Positions 59,826-64,000 of a DNA stretch of 64,000 bases are shown here, in pieces. Source of the DNA: an uncultured bacterium (lineage in GTDB: Bacteria > Planctomycetota > UBA1135 > GCA-002686595); the NCBI GenBank assembly GCA_937896235.1, contig CALBMX010000045.1, forward strand, positions 1 through 64,000. Reading direction: 5' to 3'. The notes below the pieces were generated by a model. It was not told the DNA's origin, ran no database searches, and saw only the letters and a list, made by a program, of their open reading frames with translations. Positions within the stretch are counted from its first letter, which is position 1. Every line of letters begins with the position of its first letter. Position numbers and translations under genes: made by a program.

Positions 59826-60896
59826 CTACGCCTTCGCGACCGCAGCGCGCACTTCCTCGACGACCATGTCGCCGACTTCGTTACAGGGGTGTACGCCCGT
59901 GCCGACGCCCTTGATCTTGCCGCTGCAGAGTAGGTCTGAGATGGCACCTTCGATCGCGACCGAGGCCTTCTTCTCGCCCAAGAAGTCGAGCATCATTGCG
60001 CCGGCCATGATGGCGGCGACGGGTGATGCGACGTTCTTGCCAGCGTGCTTCGGCGCGGATCCGTGGATCGGCTCGAAGAGGCTGACTTGGCCCGGGTGCA
60101 AGTTGCCCGATGCGGCGATGCCCATGCCGCCCTGGAGCATGGCGCCCAGGTCGGTGATGATGTCGCCGAACAGGTTCGGCGTCACGGCGACGTCAAACCA
60201 CTCGGGGTTCTTGACCATCCACATGCAGGCCGCGTCGATGTAGGCGTGGTCCGTGGTGATGTCGGGGTACTCGGTGGCGACTTCGGCGAAGACGCGCGTC
60301 CAGATGTCCTGGGCGCGCACGGCGTTGGCCTTGTCGATGAGTGTGACGTTCTTCTTGCCGTTGCGGGCGCGGCATGCCTCGAAGGCATAACGGATCGCGC
60401 GCTCGACACCCTCGCGGGTGTAGACCATCGTCTGGGTGGCAACTTCAAGAGGCTGACCCTTGTGAACGAAGCCGTGCATACCCGCGTAGGCATCCTCGGT
60501 GTTCTCGCGGATGATCAGCATGTCGATGTCTTTGGGACCCTTGCCCTTGAGGGGGCATAGGCGCTCGTCGTAGAGCTTGATCGGGCGCAAGTTGATGTAC
60601 AGGTCAAGGTCGAAGCGGAGCTTCGCGATGATGCCGTACTCAATCAGGCCAACGGGCGCGCGCGGATCGCCGATGGCGCCCAGGAAAATTGCCTGATGGT
60701 CCTTGACCGCATTGAAGTCCGCGTCCGGGAAGATGTCCCCCGTCTTGAGCCAACGCTCGGTGCCAAGGTCGAGAACGCTCTTCTTAATCGAAAAGCCAAA
60801 TGCGCTCGCCGCGGCGTCGACAACCTTGAAGGCCTCGTTGGTAACTTCGGGACCGATGCCGTCGCCGGCAAGCACTACTACGTCATAACTTGTCAT
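59826..60896 (-). CDS. leuB: 3-isopropylmalate dehydrogenase-like, main copy
   Basis: 356 residues with the same family motifs as the other copy (GDGIGPE, GAIGDPR, FEPIHGSAPKHAGKN). It follows the intact LeuD-LeuC fusion after 2 bp on the same strand, the layout expected for leucine synthesis: dehydratase isomerises isopropylmalate, this enzyme oxidises it. The Lys-His after HGSAP leaves NAD versus NADP choice open, and a related malate-type substrate (homoisocitrate, isocitrate) cannot be excluded. C-terminal 70 residues differ clearly from the duplicate. Confidence 0.88.
   Translation of the reverse strand: MTSYDVVVLAGDGIGPEVTNEAFKVVDAAASAFGFSIKKSVLDLGTERWLKTGDIFPDADFNAVKDHQAIFLGAIGDPRAPVGLIEYGIIAKLRFDLDLYINLRPIKLYDERLCPLKGKGPKDIDMLIIRENTEDAYAGMHGFVHKGQPLEVATQTMVYTREGVERAIRYAFEACRARNGKKNVTLIDKANAVRAQDIWTRVFAEVATEYPDITTDHAYIDAACMWMVKNPEWFDVAVTPNLFGDIITDLGAMLQGGMGIAASGNLHPGQVSLFEPIHGSAPKHAGKNVASPVAAIMAGAMMLDFLGEKKASVAIEGAISDLLCSGKIKGVGTGVHPCNEVGDMVVEEVRAAVAKA
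60019..60876. repeat. 858-bp direct repeat, copy 2 (leuB core)
   Basis: Matches 56466-57323 (offset 3553 bp) with no difference seen. The flanking parts of the two genes differ at many positions, so identity is confined to the core. Confidence 0.88.
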
Positions 60897-60898
60897 AT

Positions 60899-62938
60899 CT
60901 AACCCTCGGTTTTTTCGGAGGAGGTCGCGGAGGAGAAGACTTCTCCCTCACCTTGGAACATGCCGGAGTGGAAGGCCGTAATACGGCCCTCGACGGCGCT
61001 GGCGGCAACGGTAAGAGGCGACGCCAAATAAAGGCTGCCCGGGCCGCTGCGCCCTTGGAAGTTTCGGTTGATCGCGCTCACTGTGACCTGATCCGGAGTG
61101 TCGGAGACACCAGGGCCACAGCCGATGCAAGCACCGCAACCGGGTTCGATCATGTTGACGCCCATGCGCCGGAACAGTCCGTCGTAACCTTTTTGAATGG
61201 AGTAGTCGCGCGTGCCTTCAGAGCCGTACTGAATGTACATCCGCGTGCCTGGGTTTAGGCTGCGACCCGCGCTTTCCGCCTCGGCCAGAACACTCGCGTA
61301 CATATCCATGTCGGAGTCTTTGCCGGCGGTACAGGAGCCGCCGTAGGCAATATCGATGGCGACCTCAGCCAAGTCACTGATGTTCGCGCCGTAGGTGGGG
61401 TCGCCTGGCTTGGCCACCATCGGGACCATGGTGCTCAGGTCGATGGAATGGACTCCGCCGGCGTATTCCGCGCCCTCGTCTGATGTGACAAACAGTGCGG
61501 TGATAGCGGCTACGTCAAGATCGGGGCGGCGCTTGGCGATCCATTGCGCAAGACGCTCATCGCCTTCACAGATACCGGTCTTGCCGGTGCACTCGGTAGC
61601 CATGTTGGTGAGGGTTGCCCGCTCATCAACGGCCATCGTTGTCAGGCCGGAGCCGCCGAATTCCATCACGCGGTCCAAGGTGTCTTCGCGAACGGCAAAG
61701 GTCTCAAGAATGTGCAAGATGACATCCTTCGCCGTCACGCTAGGGGGCAGCTCGCCCACTAGATTGAAGCGAATCGACTCGGGCACGCGCACGAAAGTGA
61801 AGCCGGAATAGGCTAAGCCTGCGTACTCCGTTGCGCCCACGCCATAAGCGATACAGTTGCTGGCCCCACCCATACAGGTGTGCGAATCGGTAGCCTGAAC
61901 AAACATGCCGGGCTCTAGGAATTCCGAGCGCGCCACCTGATGGCAGATACCCGGAGAGACGCCGTTCTTTGCGGAGTAATCACGAACTCCAGTGTGGCGC
62001 TGAAACTCGTTTTGCAGGTCGCGCAACGTCTGGATCTTGTCGGCGAAGGGCTTCATCTTAGCGACGCCATCAGCATAGAGAAGGTGGTCCTCAAAGACGG
62101 CGAACTTGTCCTTGTTGCGCACGGTGTAGTCGTCGCCGTACTCCGCACGCAAGAACTCGTGGACCTGCGCTGTGGTGAACTCGTGGCTGTACCCCGCGTC
62201 TACTTTGACTAGGCAGCAGTCGCCGGGCTGGACGAAGACTTCCCCCGACTCGGGACGATTGACGAGGTGACTCGCAATCGTCTTTTCGACCATATTCATC
62301 GGTCGGCTCCCCGTCAGCGGAGCAGGCACGGCGACGCTGCCGGCCTCGTAAGCTTTATTGAACGAGAAGAGCCCACCAGCTTTCAAGATCTCTTGCGTGA
62401 CTGCATCGTAGCTTCCGCAGAAATCATCGAGGGCAATTTTCGCCCCGGACTCAAGCGCTTTTAGCTGCTCATAGGTCCCCATCAACTGTCCCAAGTTGAT
62501 GTTGTTGCGAGCGTGGATCGGCGCAAACGAGCTGGCGATCACCAGCTCAATCCCACTCCACTTCTCACACTGCGGCGCGGTCTCGCGCGACGAGCCTGTG
62601 CCCTTCCGCATGCCCGAAACGATGATGCTAAAGCCGCCATCCATCAATGCACGCGTGCCAAAAACGCGCTCGCCATTGCTGTCAAGCAGACCTGCGTAAG
62701 CGTCCAGCGCAATGTCCTCGGGACGGTGGCGAAAGCAAACCCAAGCTGGCGTCATCACATCGGTGTTGATGTCATCGAGGAGATCAGCCGGATCCACGTC
62801 CTCCATTCGCAGCACGAGATCGCCTGCGAGCTGCCGTTTGATCAGCTCAAGATCCTTCGTGAGGTAGAGGACACGGGCCCCATCGGCGAGCGCAATGAAG
62901 CGCGAGCCATCGTTATTGGTTTGGTGGATCTTGGACAT
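60899..62938 (-). CDS. Aconitase-family dehydratase, LeuD-LeuC fusion in swapped order
   Basis: 679 residues from ATG 62938 (a TTG nine bases upstream is possible). Residues ~90-170 carry the small-subunit swivel domain (KGTGSSRETAP, IELVIASSFAPIHARNNINLGQL); the large-subunit domain follows (GVSPGICHQVARSE, ATDSHTCMGGASN, PGCGACIGCGPG). The Cys in DSHTC and the C-G-A-C-I-G-C pair are the 4Fe-4S ligands. The usual order is large before small, so this is a swapped fusion. With leuB directly downstream, isopropylmalate isomerase is the likely role; homoaconitase or aconitase are alternatives. Confidence 0.85.
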   Translation of the reverse strand: MSKIHQTNNDGSRFIALADGARVLYLTKDLELIKRQLAGDLVLRMEDVDPADLLDDINTDVMTPAWVCFRHRPEDIALDAYAGLLDSNGERVFGTRALMDGGFSIIVSGMRKGTGSSRETAPQCEKWSGIELVIASSFAPIHARNNINLGQLMGTYEQLKALESGAKIALDDFCGSYDAVTQEILKAGGLFSFNKAYEAGSVAVPAPLTGSRPMNMVEKTIASHLVNRPESGEVFVQPGDCCLVKVDAGYSHEFTTAQVHEFLRAEYGDDYTVRNKDKFAVFEDHLLYADGVAKMKPFADKIQTLRDLQNEFQRHTGVRDYSAKNGVSPGICHQVARSEFLEPGMFVQATDSHTCMGGASNCIAYGVGATEYAGLAYSGFTFVRVPESIRFNLVGELPPSVTAKDVILHILETFAVREDTLDRVMEFGGSGLTTMAVDERATLTNMATECTGKTGICEGDERLAQWIAKRRPDLDVAAITALFVTSDEGAEYAGGVHSIDLSTMVPMVAKPGDPTYGANISDLAEVAIDIAYGGSCTAGKDSDMDMYASVLAEAESAGRSLNPGTRMYIQYGSEGTRDYSIQKGYDGLFRRMGVNMIEPGCGACIGCGPGVSDTPDQVTVSAINRNFQGRSGPGSLYLASPLTVAASAVEGRITAFHSGMFQGEGEVFSSATSSEKTEG

Positions 62939-63073
62939 AGTAGGCAAGGGGAAGATAGAAGTCGGGCATCTAGGAGAGCGCCGACTTAGCGAATGGAATG
63001 GGCGCTCACTGCGCAGCTGTTGCTGCTGCAGCGAGCGCTCTCACGAGGGGGGAGCTCGTGCGCTTTGGTCGAG

Positions 63074-64000
63074 TTACGCGTTCGGATTCTCGATAAGCAT
63101 GGCGACACCTTGGCCACCGCCGATACAGGCGGAGCCCATGCCGTAGCGAAGGCCCTGGCGGCGAAGCTCGTACATAAGTGTCAGGATCAGGCGGGTACCG
63201 GTTGCACCGAGCGGGTGACCGAGACTGATCGCGCCTCCGTTAACATTGACCTTGTCGCGATCGAGGCCGAGCTCTTTTTCGCAGCCGAGGTACTGAGCGG
63301 CGAAAGCCTCGTTGATTTCGATGCGATCGACATCTTCGATCTTTACGCCCGTGCGCTTGGAGCACTGAAGCATAGAGGGGACAGGGCCAAGGCCCATCTC
63401 GCTCGGATCACAGCCCGAGATGCCCCAACCTTTGATCTTGGCCCACACGTCCAAGTTGTCGGCCTTTGCACGGTCGGCTGTCGTAATGACGAGGCTCGCC
63501 GCGCCGTCCACGATTCCACTTGCGTTACCCGCAGTCACCGTGCCGTCCTTGCCGAATGCCGGGCGAAGTTTCGCCAGGCCCTCAAGGGTCGTCTCCGGTC
63601 GAATATGGTCGTCGGTGTCTACAATGGTGTCGCCGCGGCGGCCGGAGATCACGACTGGCGCGATCTCTTCCGCGAAGCGCCCCTCGGCTACAGCTGCTGC
63701 ACCAAGTTGGTGGCTGCGGAAAGCGTAGGCGTCCTGCTCTTCGCGAGTCACGCCAAGGCGCGCTGCAATCTTCTCGGCGGTCTGCGCCATGAATAAGCCG
63801 ACGTAGGGATCCATCAAGGCAGCAAAGAGGCTGTCCTCAAGTTTAGTGTCCGCACCAAAGCGCAGGCCATCGCGGCCGCCTCGCAAGATGTGCGGTGCCT
63901 GACTCATGTTTTCCATGCCGCCGGCGATCGCCATCTCGGACTCACCGAGCTTAATCATCTGTCCCGCGCTGATGATCGACTGGATACCCGACCCACAAAT
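63074..64000 (-). CDS. Acetyl-CoA acetyltransferase (thiolase), N-terminal part outside window
   Basis: The frame is open to the right edge; 308 codons visible. The first residues read I-C-G-S-G-I-Q-S, the nucleophilic Cys motif of thiolases. IAGGMENMSQAPHILRGGRDGLRFG, NASGIVDGAASLVI, EINEAFAAQYLG, NVNGGAISLGHPLGATGTRL and GSACIGGGQGVAMLIE (second active Cys) follow. It condenses or cleaves acyl-CoA units; likely acetoacetyl-CoA formation or beta-oxidation. It lies upstream of the LeuD-LeuC gene on the same strand, 135 bp apart. Confidence 0.93.
   Translation of the reverse strand: MCGSGIQSIISAGQMIKLGESEMAIAGGMENMSQAPHILRGGRDGLRFGADTKLEDSLFAALMDPYVGLFMAQTAEKIAARLGVTREEQDAYAFRSHQLGAAAVAEGRFAEEIAPVVISGRRGDTIVDTDDHIRPETTLEGLAKLRPAFGKDGTVTAGNASGIVDGAASLVITTADRAKADNLDVWAKIKGWGISGCDPSEMGLGPVPSMLQCSKRTGVKIEDVDRIEINEAFAAQYLGCEKELGLDRDKVNVNGGAISLGHPLGATGTRLILTLMYELRRQGLRYGMGSACIGGGQGVAMLIENPNA

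Overview
The window reads as a chromosomal segment of a Gram-negative bacterium with fairly high G+C. It is most likely a member of the Planctomycetota or a close relative; this is inference. The evidence is the gene mix: a CRTAC1/ASPIC lipoprotein, a DUF1080 lipoprotein next to a Tat-exported Gfo/Idh/MocA oxidoreductase, a lipoprotein sulfatase, a metallo-beta-lactamase protein with a lamin-tail domain, and an octaheme HAO-type cytochrome. No rRNA, CRISPR array, transposase, integrase or replication origin was seen. Two tRNA genes are present, both tRNA-Leu (anticodons AAG and TAG).

Layout. 1-8.1 kb: surface and exported proteins (a repeat protein cut by the window edge, TPR lipoprotein, CRTAC1, PHP-domain lipoprotein, DUF1080, Gfo/Idh/MocA) plus a methyltransferase. 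8.2-9.7 kb: an uncharacterised two-gene unit (small secreted Cys protein plus 331-residue anchored protein), called cassette A here. 10-23.4 kb: DUF885 lipoprotein, sulfatase, PPi-type phosphofructokinase, tRNA-Leu(AAG), a fused FAD monooxygenase/old-yellow-enzyme, an HD phosphohydrolase and a metallo-beta-lactamase/lamin-tail protein. 23.7-30.6 kb: FAD dehydrogenase, molybdopterin oxidoreductase, DUF2238 membrane protein, monoheme cytochrome c, deoxyhypusine-synthase-like protein.

30.7-36.3 kb: a respiratory operon (tetraheme cytochrome c, four-cluster Fe-S protein, NrfD-type quinol-reacting membrane protein, octaheme HAO-like cytochrome). It is preceded by a Crp/Fnr-type operator placed exactly at -41.5 from a predicted start, and a Crp/Fnr regulator gene lies just upstream. 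36.5-49.8 kb: an almost complete set of protoheme genes (hemH; then hemA-C-D-B-L, a sensor kinase/response regulator pair, hemE-N-Y), mostly joined by 4-base ATGA overlaps, with a nickel superoxide dismutase between hemH and hemA. Heme supply, multiheme cytochromes and an Fnr-type regulator side by side suggest a low-oxygen respiratory island.

49.8-56 kb: acyltransferase, glycosyltransferase, Mog, a TlpA/thioredoxin-like gene with an in-frame TGA exactly where the first Cys of the CxxC motif belongs (a probable selenoprotein), tRNA-Leu(TAG) and TruD. 56.3-64 kb: a duplicated isopropylmalate-type locus. The intact copy is an aconitase-family LeuD-LeuC fusion plus LeuB. The second copy keeps LeuB and only the last part of LeuC. 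Between the copies lies cassette B, a second version of the unknown two-gene unit, beside the severed tail of another gene. A thiolase runs off the right edge.

The two observations most likely to be new are the probable U-P-S-C selenoprotein and the twice-occurring two-gene secreted/anchored unit.
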